A DNA stretch of 64,000 nucleotides from Pseudomonas sp. B21-048. Lineage in GTDB: Bacteria; Pseudomonadota; Gammaproteobacteria; Pseudomonadales; Pseudomonadaceae. Positions within the stretch are counted from its first letter, which is position 1. Each line of letters starts with the position of its first letter. Below the pieces are notes generated by a model. That model worked only from the letters and a program-made list of their open reading frames with translations, searched no databases and was not told the DNA's origin. Location: NCBI RefSeq assembly GCF_024748615.1, contig NZ_CP087168.1:5084001-5148000 (forward strand), in the 5' to 3' direction. Below, one piece after another: positions 40,893 to 52,177 of this stretch. The position numbers and the translations under genes are program-made.

Positions 40893-42866
40893 ATGGCCGG
40901 GCTAATTCCCCAGAGCTTCATTGACGACCTTCTGAACCGCACCGACATCGTCGACGTGGTCAGCTCGCGCCTGCAAATGAAAAAAGCCGGCAAGAACTAC
41001 ACTGCCTGCTGCCCGTTTCACAAAGAGAAAACCCCGTCCTTCAGCGTCAGCCCCGACAAACAGTTCTATTACTGCTTCGGCTGCGGCGCTGGCGGTAACG
41101 CCCTCGGCTTCATGATGGACCATGACAATCTGGATTTCGTCCAGGCTGTCGAAGAACTGGCCAAAGCCGCCGGCATGGAAATTCCCCGCGAAGAAAGTGG
41201 CCGACCGCACAAACCGCGGCAACCCACCGATTCGCCGCTGTATCCGTTGCTCACCGCCGCCGCCGATTTTTATCGTCAAGCCCTGAAAAGCCATCCGTCG
41301 CGCAAAGCCGCCGTGGATTACTTGAAGGGTCGCGGACTAACGGGAGAAATCGCCCGGGACTTCGGGCTCGGTTTTGCCCCGCCCGGCTGGGACAATCTGT
41401 TCAAGCACTTGAGCAGCGACACCCTGCAGCAAAAGGCCATGATCGATGCCGGCCTGCTGATCGAGAACGCCGAAACCGGCAAGCGCTATGACCGCTTCCG
41501 CGATCGCGTGATGTTCCCGATCCGCGACAGTCGCGGGCGCATCATCGCCTTTGGCGGCCGGGTGCTGGGCGATGACAAGCCGAAATACCTGAACTCACCG
41601 GAAACCCCGGTTTTCCATAAGGGCCAGGAACTCTACGGCCTTTATGAAGCACGCAAGAACAATCGCAATCTCGACGAAATCATCGTCGTCGAAGGCTATA
41701 TGGACGTCATCGCCCTCGCCCAGCAAGGCCTGCGCAATGCCGTCGCAACCCTGGGCACCGCCACCAGCGAAGAGCACTTGAAGCGGCTGTTTCGCGTCGT
41801 GCCCAATGTGCTGTTCTGCTTCGACGGCGACCAGGCGGGCCGAAATGCCGCCTGGCGGGCTCTGGAGGCAACCCTGCCATGTTTGCAGGATGGGCGCCGG
41901 GCACGCTTTCTGTTCCTGCCCGAGGGCGAGGACCCGGATACTCTGGTCCGCTCCGAGGGCACCGACGCGTTCCGCGCGCGAATCAATCAGCATGCCCAGC
42001 CATTGGCCGATTACTTTTTCCAACAGCTGACCGAGGAATCGGATCCGCGCTCCCTCGAAGGCAAGGCCCACATGGCCACCCTCGCCGCGCCGCTGATCGA
42101 CAAAGTCCCGGGCGCCAACCTGCGCATCCTGATGCGCCAGCGCCTGAGCGAAATTACCGGACTTAGCGGTGAAGCCATGAGCCAACTGGTGCAAAGCACG
42201 CCACAGCCTCAGGAAGCGCCACCCGCTTACGATCCGGGCATCGATTACGATGCTATGCCGGATTACAGCGACTACCATCAGCCGCAGGCGCAAGAGATGT
42301 ACGTGCCGCAGCAAGAATGGACGCCGAAAAAACCTGGCGCCGGCGGCAAGAAATGGGACAAAAAACCGTGGGACAAGAACGGCAAACGCGGCGGCGATCG
42401 CGATCAGCCGCGCGCGCCACGGGTACCAGCCGCCGTGGAACCGCCCACCCTGGCAGCCTTGCGCACGCTGCTGCATCACCCGCAACTGGCCGAAAAAGTC
42501 GAGGATGCCGGGCACTTTGCCGCCGAAGACCACACCAACACACAACTGTTGGTCGCCCTGCTCGAAGCCGTACAGAAGAATCCCAAGCTAAACTCATTTC
42601 AACTGATTGCGCGTTGGCACGGCACCGAACAAGGCCGACTGCTCAAAGCGCTGGCAGAAAAGGAATGGCTGATTGATGGAGATAACCTTGAACAACAGTT
42701 TTTCGACACCATTACTAGCTTGTCAGCCCGCCAACGCGAGCGAAACCTGGAACAACTTCTTCGAAAAGCACGTCAAAGTGAATTGAGCACCGAAGAGAAA
42801 AATCAACTGCGCGACCTTTTAAGTCGCAATGTTTCCGCATCAAGCCCGACCTCAACTGGCGCGTGA
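40893..42866 (+). CDS. dnaG: DNA primase
   Basis: 657 residues. N-terminal CHC2 zinc finger (CPFHKEKTPSFSVSP then CFGCGAGGN, about 40-66), the RNA-polymerase-like core with EGYMDVIAL (TOPRIM Glu, about 267) and CFDGDQAGR (Asp pair, about 308), and a C-terminal DnaB-interaction domain after a charged, lysine/glycine-rich linker (about 470-515). Synthesises primers for replication. Confidence 0.98.
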   Translation: MAGLIPQSFIDDLLNRTDIVDVVSSRLQMKKAGKNYTACCPFHKEKTPSFSVSPDKQFYYCFGCGAGGNALGFMMDHDNLDFVQAVEELAKAAGMEIPREESGRPHKPRQPTDSPLYPLLTAAADFYRQALKSHPSRKAAVDYLKGRGLTGEIARDFGLGFAPPGWDNLFKHLSSDTLQQKAMIDAGLLIENAETGKRYDRFRDRVMFPIRDSRGRIIAFGGRVLGDDKPKYLNSPETPVFHKGQELYGLYEARKNNRNLDEIIVVEGYMDVIALAQQGLRNAVATLGTATSEEHLKRLFRVVPNVLFCFDGDQAGRNAAWRALEATLPCLQDGRRARFLFLPEGEDPDTLVRSEGTDAFRARINQHAQPLADYFFQQLTEESDPRSLEGKAHMATLAAPLIDKVPGANLRILMRQRLSEITGLSGEAMSQLVQSTPQPQEAPPAYDPGIDYDAMPDYSDYHQPQAQEMYVPQQEWTPKKPGAGGKKWDKKPWDKNGKRGGDRDQPRAPRVPAAVEPPTLAALRTLLHHPQLAEKVEDAGHFAAEDHTNTQLLVALLEAVQKNPKLNSFQLIARWHGTEQGRLLKALAEKEWLIDGDNLEQQFFDTITSLSARQRERNLEQLLRKARQSELSTEEKNQLRDLLSRNVSASSPTSTGA

Positions 42867-42880
42867 GGTCATAGCTCAGG

Positions 42881-42886
42881 TATAAT
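42881..42886 (+). promoter_or_regulatory. -10 element upstream of rpoD
   Basis: A perfect TATAAT lies 48 bases before the rpoD ATG in the short dnaG-rpoD gap. A good -35 element at the usual distance is not evident. It suggests rpoD can be transcribed apart from the operon. Confidence 0.45.
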
Positions 42887-42933
42887 CCTCGGCTTGTTTT
42901 TTGCCCGCCAAGACCTTCAGTGGATAGGGTGTT

Positions 42934-44781
<1,848 letters not shown>

Positions 44782-44790
44782 TCCACAGAA

Positions 44791-44815
44791 CCCCCGGCCC
44801 AGGCCGGGGGTTTTG
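44791..44815 (+). terminator. Rho-independent terminator after rpoD
   Basis: CCCCCGGCC-CAG-GGCCGGGGG-type stem followed by TTTTGC, nine bases after the rpoD stop codon. Confidence 0.9.
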
Positions 44816-44904
44816 CTTTATTCAGATTTAATGCCCCGTACATCCCCCCCGCCGCATAGCCCGTCTACACTCGAAACATTCCCCCAAGCCATAACGAGAC
44901 CGTT

Positions 44905-47900
44905 ATGCCCAGATGGCCGACCGTGCTTTTTTTGCTGTCGCTGATGACCTGGACCGCAACGGCTGGCGCGTTGACTCTTACCGACGAAGAACGTAGCTGG
45001 CTGACGGCTCACCCGGAATTGCGCCTGGGCGTGGACGCGTCCTGGCCGCCGTTTGAATTTCGCGACGAACATGGGCGCTATCAGGGCCTGGCAGCGGACT
45101 ACATCAACGTCATTCGTCAACGACTGGCCATCAAACTCACGCCCATCGAGCCGGTCAGCTGGACCGAAGTCCTGAAGCAGGCCAAACAAGGCAAGCTGGA
45201 CATCTTGCCCGGCATCATGTCGACCCCCGAGCGCCAGACGTATCTGTCGTTCACCCGCCCCTATCTCGATTTTCCGATCGTCATCCTGGCTCACGTCGGA
45301 GGCCCCCAACCGCGCAAACTCGAAGACCTGTACGGGCTGAAGATCGCCGTGGTGGAAAACTATGCCCCCCATGAACTATTGCGCACCCACCATCCCGACC
45401 TGAATCTGGTGGCGATGCCCAACGTCAGCTCAGCGCTGCAGGCACTGGCCACCGACGCAGTGGACGCTGTAGTGGGCGATCTAGCCTCCAGTGTCTGGAG
45501 CCTGCGCCAGCTCAAGCTCGACGGGCTCTATGTCAGCGGTGAAACACCCTATCGCTACCAATTGGCAATGGCCGTGCCCCCAAACAACCAACTGCTGGTC
45601 AGCATCCTGGACAAAGTCCTGGCGGACATGACCTCGAGTGAAATCAGTGCCATCCAGGAACATTGGGTCGGTAACGTCCTGGACCATCGAACTTTCTGGT
45701 TCGACGTGCTGAGTTACGGCCTGCCGGGATTACTATTGCTGATGATCGTGCTGGCAGCGGTTATCCGGATCAACCGCCGACTCAGTTCGGAAATTGCCCG
45801 TCGGGTCGCTCTGGAACAGGAACTGCGCAGTAGCGAATACCATTACCGCGGACTGGTGGAGAGTCTTTCCGCCATCGCCTGGGAAGCGCAGATCAGCGAT
45901 TTCACCTACAGCTACGTGTCACCCCACGCTCAGGACCTCCTAGGTTACCCTCTGTCCCACTGGCTGATTCCGGGCTTCTGGCGCAACATCATCCACCCTG
46001 CGGATCTGACCCGGGCCCAGACCTTTTGCGACCGCGAAGTAGCAGCCGGACGTGATCACAGCGTCGATTACCGGGTCATCACCGCTGACGGCCGCTGCCT
46101 GTGGGTCCGCGACATCGTCAGCCTGATTGAGCACGCCCATGAACCGGTACTGCGCGGGCTGATGATCGATATCAGCGAAGCCAAGCGTACCGAAGAGGCG
46201 CTGCGCCTGTCGGAGCAGAAGTTCGCTTCGGTGTTCCAGCAATGCCCGGATATTCTGGTGATCGCGCGGCTTTCCGACGGCTGTCTGCTGGAGGTCAACG
46301 AAGCGTTCGAAGAACAGATCGGCCTCAAGGCTGAAGATGTCATAGGCCAAACTGCCACCGACCTGAACATCTGGGGCGTACCCGGCGTGGGGCCGGGTTT
46401 GTTGCAGCGGTTACAGGCCGGCAGCATCCGCAATCTGGAAATGCCCTTTCGCCGCAGCAATGGCCAGGTGTTTACCGGCCTGATCTCCGCCGAGCCTTTC
46501 GATCTCGATACGACCCTGGCCCTGGTGGTCGTCGTACGGGACATCAGCCAGCTCAAGGAAACCCAGCAACAGTTGCAAACCTCCGAAGAGAAATTCGCCA
46601 AAGCCTTTCATGCTTCCCCCGATGGCTTGCTGCTGTCCCGGCAAAGCGACGGTTTGTTGTTGGAAGTCAACGAAGGTTTCAGCCGTATTACCGGTTTCAA
46701 CAGTGCGATGTCCGTGGATAGATCGGCTCTGGATCTGGGGATCTGGGTCAACCTCAACGAGCGCAAGCAGATGCTCGAACTCTTGCACCGGGATGGTTTC
46801 GTCCGCGACTTCAGTTGCCACATCCGCCGCAAAGACGGGCAGATCCGGCTCTGTGAGGTCTCAAGCCGTCCGTTGCCTATTGGCGATGAAGACTGCATGT
46901 TGACCATCGCCCGGGACATTACCGAGCGACATCTGATGCAGGAGAAACTGCAGCAGGCCGCCACCGTGTTCGAGAGCACTGCCGAGGGCGTATTGATCAC
47001 CGACACCCAACAGCACATCAGCGCGGTCAATCGTGCGTTCACCGAAATTACCGGCTACAGCGAGAGCGAAGCGCTGGGCCACACCCCTCGCCTGCTCGCC
47101 TCGGGCCTGCACGACAGTGCATTTTATGCGGCGATGTGGCATCAGTTGACCGCCGATGGACATTGGCAAGGCGAGATTTCCAACCGGCGCAAGAACGGCG
47201 AGCTCTACCCGAGCTGGCTGACCATCAGCGCAGTGCGCAACCGGGATAAATTCATCACCCATTTTGTTGCGGTGTTCGCGGACATTTCCAGCCTCAAGCA
47301 CGCTCAAGCCAAACTCGATTACCAAGCGCACCACGATCCGCTGACGGGCCTGCCAAACCGCACGCTGTTCGAAAGCAGGCTATTGACCGCCCTGAACAGC
47401 CAGCAGGAAAACGGTGGCCAGGGCGCGGTGTTGTTCCTCGATCTGGACCGCTTCAAACACATCAACGACAGCCTCGGTCACCCGGTTGGCGACCTGCTGC
47501 TCAAAGGCATTGCCGTGCGCCTCAAGGAACAGCTGCGCGATATCGATACCGTGGCGCGGCTGGGTGGCGACGAATTCATCATCCTGCTCCCTGGCCTGCA
47601 ACAATCCAGCGATGCCGACAACATTGCCACCAAGCTGCTCAATTGCTTCGCTGCCCCTTTCCAGGCCGGCGAGCACGAGTTTTTCATCAGCGCCAGCATC
47701 GGCACCAGCCTGTACCCCAAAGACGGCTGCGACGTTGCCACACTGGTCAAGAACGCCGATGCCGCGATGTATCGCTCCAAGGCCAAGGGCCGTAACCGGG
47801 TTGAAAGCTACACCTGCGACCTCACCGCCCAAGCCAGCGAGCGCGTGGCGCTGGAACATGAACTGCGGCGCGCTATCGAACGCAATGAGCTGCTTTTGTA

Positions 47901-48651
47901 CTATCAGCCAAAAATCAGTCTGGACGATCATCGAGTGGTGGGCGCCGAAGCGCTGATTCGCTGGCATCACCCGACCTTCGGCGATGTGCCTCCCGAGCAC
48001 TTCATTCCCCTGGCCGAAGAAAATGGCATGATTCTGCAAATTGGCGACTGGGTGCTTGAGACCGCCTGCCGACAGATGTACGAGTGGAATCAGGTCTATG
48101 AGTGCCTGGGCCCACTCTCGGTCAATCTGGCCGGTGCTCAACTGCGTCAGCCGAACCTGCTCGGCCGAATCGAACAACTGCTCAAGGACAACCACCTCAA
48201 CCCCGGTTTCCTGCAACTGGAGATCACTGAAAACTTCATCATGAGCCAGGCCGAGGAAGCGCTGACGGTGCTGCACCAACTCAAACGCCTGGGCGTGCAA
48301 CTGGCAATCGACGATTTCGGCACCGGCTATTCGTCCCTGAGTTACCTCAAACGCCTGCCGCTGGACATCCTCAAGATCGACCAATCCTTCGTCCGCGGCC
48401 TGCCGGACGACCCGCACGACGCGGCCATTGTTCGCGCAATCATTGCCCTGGGCCGCAGCATGCAATTCACGGTTATCGCAGAGGGCGTCGAAACCCAGGC
48501 GCAGCAGCAATTCCTGACGGCGGAGGGCTGTGAACAGATCCAGGGTTACATCGTCAGCCTGCCCTTACCAGCGGACGAATTCGCCGCGACGTTTCTTCGT
48601 ACAGCCATATTGGATTTTTCGGATAGCACAGCGGAGAAACCATCGCTATAA
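44905..48651 (+). CDS. Membrane GGDEF-EAL protein with periplasmic solute-binding and PAS domains
   Basis: 1248 residues. Order: signal peptide, SBP_bac_3-like domain (about 30-255), transmembrane helix (about 268-287), four PAS domains (starting near 306, 430, 555 and 680), GGDEF (about 805-965) and EAL (about 985-1235). The catalytic GGDEF is intact, with an RDID inhibitory site five residues before it; the EAL domain keeps GAEALIRW, ITENF, DDFGTGYSSL and EGVETQ. It could therefore make or degrade c-di-GMP in response to a periplasmic solute. Monocistronic; its last codons contain the -10 element of the tRNA gene. Confidence 0.93.
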   Translation: MPRWPTVLFLLSLMTWTATAGALTLTDEERSWLTAHPELRLGVDASWPPFEFRDEHGRYQGLAADYINVIRQRLAIKLTPIEPVSWTEVLKQAKQGKLDILPGIMSTPERQTYLSFTRPYLDFPIVILAHVGGPQPRKLEDLYGLKIAVVENYAPHELLRTHHPDLNLVAMPNVSSALQALATDAVDAVVGDLASSVWSLRQLKLDGLYVSGETPYRYQLAMAVPPNNQLLVSILDKVLADMTSSEISAIQEHWVGNVLDHRTFWFDVLSYGLPGLLLLMIVLAAVIRINRRLSSEIARRVALEQELRSSEYHYRGLVESLSAIAWEAQISDFTYSYVSPHAQDLLGYPLSHWLIPGFWRNIIHPADLTRAQTFCDREVAAGRDHSVDYRVITADGRCLWVRDIVSLIEHAHEPVLRGLMIDISEAKRTEEALRLSEQKFASVFQQCPDILVIARLSDGCLLEVNEAFEEQIGLKAEDVIGQTATDLNIWGVPGVGPGLLQRLQAGSIRNLEMPFRRSNGQVFTGLISAEPFDLDTTLALVVVVRDISQLKETQQQLQTSEEKFAKAFHASPDGLLLSRQSDGLLLEVNEGFSRITGFNSAMSVDRSALDLGIWVNLNERKQMLELLHRDGFVRDFSCHIRRKDGQIRLCEVSSRPLPIGDEDCMLTIARDITERHLMQEKLQQAATVFESTAEGVLITDTQQHISAVNRAFTEITGYSESEALGHTPRLLASGLHDSAFYAAMWHQLTADGHWQGEISNRRKNGELYPSWLTISAVRNRDKFITHFVAVFADISSLKHAQAKLDYQAHHDPLTGLPNRTLFESRLLTALNSQQENGGQGAVLFLDLDRFKHINDSLGHPVGDLLLKGIAVRLKEQLRDIDTVARLGGDEFIILLPGLQQSSDADNIATKLLNCFAAPFQAGEHEFFISASIGTSLYPKDGCDVATLVKNADAAMYRSKAKGRNRVESYTCDLTAQASERVALEHELRRAIERNELLLYYQPKISLDDHRVVGAEALIRWHHPTFGDVPPEHFIPLAEENGMILQIGDWVLETACRQMYEWNQVYECLGPLSVNLAGAQLRQPNLLGRIEQLLKDNHLNPGFLQLEITENFIMSQAEEALTVLHQLKRLGVQLAIDDFGTGYSSLSYLKRLPLDILKIDQSFVRGLPDDPHDAAIVRAIIALGRSMQFTVIAEGVETQAQQQFLTAEGCEQIQGYIVSLPLPADEFAATFLRTAILDFSDSTAEKPSL

Positions 48652-48653
48652 TC
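48648..48653 (+). promoter_or_regulatory. -10 element of the tRNA-Ile2 gene
   Basis: Perfect TATAAT overlapping the stop codon of the GGDEF-EAL gene, followed by a CGCGGCC-type GC-rich discriminator, as common at stable RNA promoters. The tRNA starts 13 bases later. Confidence 0.6.
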
Positions 48654-48666
48654 CGCGGCCTACTGA

Positions 48667-48743
<77 letters not shown>

Positions 48744-48755
48744 TATGAATCAAGG

Positions 48756-48778
48756 CCTGCAGCTCAGCTGCAGGTTTT
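48756..48778 (+). terminator. Rho-independent terminator after the tRNA
   Basis: CCTGCAGC-TCA-GCTGCAGG stem followed by TTTT, 13 bases after the CCA end. Confidence 0.85.
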
Positions 48779-48848
48779 GACTCCGCAATCAGATGTTCCC
48801 GAGTTATAGTTTCGGTACAGTCCATACCGATCTTCCCTCGGAGAACGT

Positions 48849-49152
48849 ATGGCAACTCTCGTAAAAACCCCCTCAGACACATGGAAAGCGGTCATTCGCA
48901 AAAATGGCTGGCCAACCGTTTCCAAAACTTTCCGCACAAAACGCGATGCTGAAGACTGGGCAAGACGCACCGAAGACGAAATGGCCAGGGGCATTTACAT
49001 CCAGCGCAGTGGTTCAGAACGGATGACGCTCGAATCTGCCCTGAAGCACTATTTGAGCGATGTCACCCCCCACCAAAAAACCTACCACCCAGCATGGCGA
49101 AGCCTCCAAAGCCAAAAAGCTGATTGAGAAACAAAACCGAGATCCTGGTTAG
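48849..49152 (+). pseudogene. Tyrosine integrase N-terminal fragment, frameshifted
   Basis: Starts with a good ribosome site (CGGAG) and ATG; MATLVKTPSDTWKAVIRKNG, FRTKRDAEDWARRTEDEM and LESALKHYLSDVTP match the N-terminal arm-binding part of phage/island integrases. At 49066-49071 a run of six C has one base too many: dropping one gives TPTKKPTTQHGEASKAKKL, the usual continuation. After about 100 residues the gene ends, with no catalytic domain, so it is inactive. Its location beside the tRNA is the standard island arrangement. Confidence 0.85.
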
Positions 49153-49611
49153 TTATTGATGACTTGCTATCACTGATGCGCAGCACGGTGGTTGTCGAGC
49201 AGTCGGCATGTCGAGCTGTCGCGCAGATGCCGAGGCCATCGCCCAGCAGCTCACTCACGCGCTTGTGCAGATCGACGTCGACCGGCCGGCCCTGGTATTT
49301 TCCGGCGGCCTTGGCCTTCTCGATGCCCTGAGCCTGGCGCACGCGCCTCTGCTCGTAATCCTTGCGCGCGATGGCGGCCATCATTTCCACCAGCATTGAG
49401 TTGATAGCGTCAGCATTCGTCCGGTGAACTCGTCGCCCTTGGTGTCCTGCATTCCTGGGTGAATGGTTGGCAGGTCGAGTGCGACGATGCGCAAGCCCTT
49501 GGAATCGATTGCGGCCCTGAGCTTCTGCCAGTCCTCCACCGGCAGGTGGGAGAGACGGTCTATCGACTCGACCAGCAGCACGTCACCCTTGCGCGCATCC
49601 TTTAAGGCTTA
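49153..49611 (-). pseudogene. Serine recombinase (resolvase/invertase) fragment, truncated and frameshifted
   Basis: Two frames together give a resolvase: DVLLVESIDRLSHLPVEDW and GDEFTGRML in the first (49381-49611), then NSMLVEMMAAIARKDYEQRR, QAQGIEKAKAAGKYQGRPVD and the C-terminal helix-turn-helix GICATARHADCSTTTVLRI in the second. A one-base deletion near 49414-49420 breaks the frame. The N-terminal catalytic serine part (about 60 residues) is missing, and the natural stop is lost by a junction with the integrase fragment near 49155. Confidence 0.85.
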
Positions 49612-49617
49612 GCCGAG

Positions 49618-50244
49618 TTAGCGCTGGTTTGCCAGTATCCTGGCCCCCAGGATGGCACGTTCTGGTAAACCTTTGGCGGCCTCTGAGCCTATCGACCAAA
49701 CACCATCTTGGAAGAAAGTCGTTGGCGTTTTGGCAATGTTAATAGTCCTACGGGCGTCATCCTGGGCACCTAGTGTGCGCAAGTCGTTTTTGCTGCAAGT
49801 CTGCGCTCTCACAGGCTTACCCTTCATAGCGTCATCGAACGCCTGCTTCGGGTTGTCGCTGCACCAGATGTTCTTGTAAAGCATCCAGGCCGGACCATTA
49901 AGTTCCCCCGCCGGCGCAGCGAGGTAACGCACCTCAACACCCCGGGCGTTGATCTCCTGTACCGACTTATGCAGTTCACGAGTATACGGACAGGTGGCGT
50001 CAGCAAACACATAGACGTATGCCTTGGGATTGGATGGACTGAAGGAGATATAATCTTCTGTCGTCAGCGTGCCCAGGGCATCCCGATAAAACCGAAATTG
50101 AGGGGCCGGCTTGGGGACCGGTGGCTGGGTCAGTTCAGAAAGGAAGCTGCCGAGACCTTCAGCTTGGGCAAGCGGTGAAGCGAGACCAAGAATTGCGACA
50201 AGACCGAGACCAGCTAGTCGGAACGAACTTTTTGGTAAAATCAT
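49618..50244 (-). CDS. DsbC/DsbG-like periplasmic thioredoxin-fold protein with CPYT motif
   Basis: 208 residues with a signal peptide (cleavage near AQAEG, about residue 29). The thioredoxin fold follows: YVYVFADATCPYTRELHKSV (about 76-95) contains the active-site-like motif CPYT, lacking the second Cys of the usual CxxC, and the cis-Pro region TPTTFFQDG is near 173-181. Two further Cys (about 128 and 151) may form a structural disulfide. Similar proteins occur on conjugative elements. With a single active-site thiol, classic isomerase chemistry would need another partner; it may be a chaperone or binding protein. Confidence 0.8.
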   Translation of the reverse strand: MILPKSSFRLAGLGLVAILGLASPLAQAEGLGSFLSELTQPPVPKPAPQFRFYRDALGTLTTEDYISFSPSNPKAYVYVFADATCPYTRELHKSVQEINARGVEVRYLAAPAGELNGPAWMLYKNIWCSDNPKQAFDDAMKGKPVRAQTCSKNDLRTLGAQDDARRTINIAKTPTTFFQDGVWSIGSEAAKGLPERAILGARILANQR

Positions 50245-50758
50245 CCATGCTGCGCGAAAGTCGCGCCTCCGAAATCGTAGGTTGAGTACTTCAGCAAAAC
50301 ATCTGTATTAAGTTGAGCTCGAAGAAAAATGCATCTTAAGGTCAAGCTAACTAAGTTAGTACGGAATTGAATAGATCCGTCTGGCACGAATTAATTAGCT
50401 GAACTCACAATTGATTTGACTTCACCACACCAGCTGTGGCACAGCAATGGCACCAACATAAATCACCGGCTTTTAATGGATGCATTCGCCGCTGACTTAA
50501 CCCTGTTTGGACGTCAGTTGTTAAAAGCGGCATTTCGAGATCTATCATTTTTCAATGACACGTTGCCGAAGAAAATCGAAGGACAGGCGTTAGTGGGAAA
50601 TAAGGACTCGATACCTGGGGCAGTGTGATGGCAGCCGAAGAATCCTCAAATATTACTCTTATACGAAGGCCTCTGTAACAGGGCAAGAGTGCGATCTCAG
50701 ATCGCCCGCCCAAACCAGCATGCGCCACAGGCGCCTGATTTAGGCGTCAGCGCATGAC
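50245..50758. other. Gene-poor, AT-rich interval in the island
   Basis: No gene can be supported. A 50-70 residue frame (50416 or ATG 50476 to 50628; MDAFAADLTLFGRQLLKAAF) has no recognised family and no clear ribosome site. Near 50689-50704 GCGATCTCAGATCGC is a perfect palindrome after the frame. Base composition is clearly lower in GC than the core. Confidence 0.5.
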
Positions 50759-51733
50759 TCAGTGACTCAAAGTCGCTAACACAGTACTCGGATGCTCCGC
50801 ATCTACAACCACTAGCTTTTGAATAGCTACAACAGTCGTGCGTTGGCGATCGGTTTTTTTGTCATTACCTTGAATCAATGAATCGACGTAGCCGTACACC
50901 TTGACCGTGTAAGGTTTGCGTTGCTTCACATAGCTTTCGAGCACTCGCGCGGCGGCTTCGTCTTCAACCGGGATGAAGTTGAATTGCGGACCATTGCTGA
51001 AAGTTAGGGCGTAGGAGGAGTTATCTCCGAACTTTATATCGCCTCTGTTCTTTACTTCGTGGCCGTAAGCGTAGGAACTGGATTGCTCATGTGCCGTTTG
51101 TGTGTTGACGGCGTTAAATGCACTTGGCGCGTAGCTGAATCCCTTTTTGTCGAAATCATACTGCGACAGCGGAATTGCTTGTGGCATGTCGAGCATGACG
51201 TAACGGGTGTTGAGATTATCGTGAATATGTTTGGTGAAAATTGGCTCTAGGCTTTTAGCGATGTCGCGTTGGCTGAACTGATCGTTTGTACTGGCGAACT
51301 TCTGCAAAAAACTGCTGAGAGTTTCGTCGCCCAAGTCGTATTGCGTGCGCAGATCGTAGCGAAAGGAGTTGGCGAGGGTCAGCGCATCGTCCGGAGTTTC
51401 TTTGTTGCCGTTGTAGATGTAAAGCATTTGTGTCCCAGACTTCAGAGTTACGTACTGACTGAAGTCGGGCTGGCTGCTCGGCGATGGCAGCGTCCAGCTT
51501 ACGGGGTCATCCGCATGCAACTTCGCCTCCCGCTGCATACGCTCAGCTTCGTCTTGAGCGCGCTCTTCGGGAGTAGGGTTATATACTCTTCGGGCTTTCT
51601 CTTTGCTTATTTCCGCTTGAGTCATGGGCTGGGAAGGCGAATGCGCGGCGGATTTTGGGTGTTCGTCTTCTTTTTCCGAGCAGGCAGCGAGGGTGATAGC
51701 CAATGCCAATACAGAGAGCGTTTTGAAGCGCAT
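50759..51733 (-). CDS. Orphan lipoprotein, possibly DUF4852-like
   Basis: 324 residues with a lipoprotein signal: MRFKTLSVLALAITLAACSE, lipobox LAAC, mature Cys at 19. A charged, Gln/Glu-rich linker follows (about 20-75) and then a mixed alpha/beta domain with TPDDALTLANSFRYDL, a Tyr-rich YAPSAFNAVN region and a C-terminal strand-rich part with KVYGYVDSL. The Ser at +2 argues for outer-membrane sorting. I recall similar C-terminal domains under DUF4852 but cannot confirm it. No partner gene is obvious apart from the small membrane protein upstream. Confidence 0.75.
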   Translation of the reverse strand: MRFKTLSVLALAITLAACSEKEDEHPKSAAHSPSQPMTQAEISKEKARRVYNPTPEERAQDEAERMQREAKLHADDPVSWTLPSPSSQPDFSQYVTLKSGTQMLYIYNGNKETPDDALTLANSFRYDLRTQYDLGDETLSSFLQKFASTNDQFSQRDIAKSLEPIFTKHIHDNLNTRYVMLDMPQAIPLSQYDFDKKGFSYAPSAFNAVNTQTAHEQSSSYAYGHEVKNRGDIKFGDNSSYALTFSNGPQFNFIPVEDEAAARVLESYVKQRKPYTVKVYGYVDSLIQGNDKKTDRQRTTVVAIQKLVVVDAEHPSTVLATLSH

Positions 51734-51874
51734 CTGAGAAATTCCTGAAAAGTGTCACAGTGGTTGTAGACGTTTTTTAGTTAGGAGGCAGCCGCACTCA
51801 CATGCCCGCAATACGGCAGGCATGTGGCTTGGAAGCTATACGAATACTAAGGTGCGCTAGAGTGGTGTAAATTA

Positions 51875-52177
51875 TTAGACCGGTTGTACGCCGATTTCGC
51901 GGCAATATGTCTCAGTTGCCTGTTCGATCAATTTGATCTTCTTGTTGGCGCGCAACAGCATGAAAATACCGACACCAATAAACAAGATGCCTGGAATGAT
52001 GAAGATTAGAAGTGGGAGACCGATTACGATGAAGAACCAAGCGAACACTTTGGTAAACTTGAAGGTTTTGATCAACATTTGCTTCTGCGAGTAGATCGCG
52101 TCAGCATCTTTCAGGCCTTGCGACTTGTAACCACCGATGATCGCCCGTTCATCCGACATGTTGAAGCTGGCTAGCAT
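51875..52177 (-). CDS. Small two-helix membrane protein of unknown function
   Basis: 100 residues: a soluble N-terminus (MLASFNMSDERAIIGGYK), two adjacent hydrophobic helices (about 43-60 FKFTKVFAWFFIVIGLPL and 60-80) and a charged C-terminus with one Cys. No family recognised. Upstream of the lipoprotein gene in the same direction with a 141-base gap, so co-expression is possible. Hydrophobic hairpin proteins of this size are common in islands. Confidence 0.6.
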   Translation of the reverse strand: MLASFNMSDERAIIGGYKSQGLKDADAIYSQKQMLIKTFKFTKVFAWFFIVIGLPLLIFIIPGILFIGVGIFMLLRANKKIKLIEQATETYCREIGVQPV

